60,638 nt of DNA from contig NZ_VJZE01000010.1 in NCBI RefSeq assembly GCF_009377205.1, positions 1 through 60,638 on the forward strand. The letters run 5' to 3'. Below the pieces are notes generated by a model that was not told the DNA's origin, did no database searches, and was given only the letters and a program-made list of their open reading frames with translations. Position 1 is the first letter of the stretch, and each line of letters starts with the position of its first letter. Below, one piece after another: positions 60,596 to 60,638 of the stretch. The DNA is from Streptomyces phyllanthi. Its GTDB lineage: Bacteria > Actinomycetota > Actinomycetes > Streptomycetales > Streptomycetaceae. Made by a program: the position numbers and the translations under genes.

Positions 60596-60638
60596 AGTGG
60601 GTGGACGACGCCGTGGCCACCGGCGCCGCCACCACGCC
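60592..60638 (+). CDS. Start of an unidentified gene, cut by window edge
   Basis: The frame MKWVDDAVATGAATT begins at ATG 60592, overlapping the stop of a 15-codon ORF, and is open to the window end. Fifteen residues are too few to name a family. Confidence 0.3.
   Translation, partial: MKWVDDAVATGAATT

Overview
The window reads as Streptomyces (or a close relative): very high G+C, strong third-position G/C bias, two AfsR/SARP-type regulators, GGAGG ribosome sites, many secreted enzymes, and Streptomyces-type insertion sequences, telomere genes and a type I-E-like CRISPR repeat. Gene calls rest on reading translated sequence and recalling families; no search was run.

The left part (about 1-13 kb, again about 26-42 kb) is a battered accessory region. 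It holds a broken tyrosine integrase at the left edge, a three-repeat CRISPR remnant without cas genes, broken IS5, ISL3, IS21 and IS701 elements, and fragments of telomere-replication genes (tap, possibly tpg). Two elements have matching inverted ends and each encloses a passenger gene: an ISL3 element (3859-6305, 8-bp target duplication) carries a DUF6193 gene, and an IS5-type element (34838-36571) carries an alpha/beta hydrolase. Two partial IS21 copies flank a methyltransferase. Intact genes between the scars include a CbrC-like gene, recQ and a squalene/phytoene synthase-family gene.

The middle (13.3-26 kb) is organised around two AfsR-like regulators. Each is transcribed away from a gene for a secreted protein: a metzincin-like metalloprotease for the first; a small four-cysteine protein followed by a large permease-like membrane protein for the second. 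Both intergenic regions carry CTTG direct repeats at about one helical turn, the pattern expected of SARP operators. A secreted tripeptidyl-aminopeptidase-type hydrolase lies beside the first pair.

From 38 to 42 kb there is a GntR regulator/membrane protein operon with a palindromic promoter, an internally deleted transsulfuration enzyme coupled to an MFS exporter, and an MpaB-like oxygenase. The right part (42.9-60.6 kb) is mostly intact: Tat-exported FAD oxidoreductase, DUF2235 hydrolase, an adenylate-forming enzyme fused to a membrane domain, a GNAT/ATP-grasp fusion, a YbdK-type carboxylate-amine ligase whose stop codon lies in a MITE-like element, a zinc alcohol dehydrogenase/SRPBCC operon, a coupled pair ending in an AbiEii-like nucleotidyltransferase, a Ser/Thr kinase with a repeat-domain exterior, a SnoaL-like protein and an F420-type oxidoreductase preceded by a 32-bp tandem repeat.
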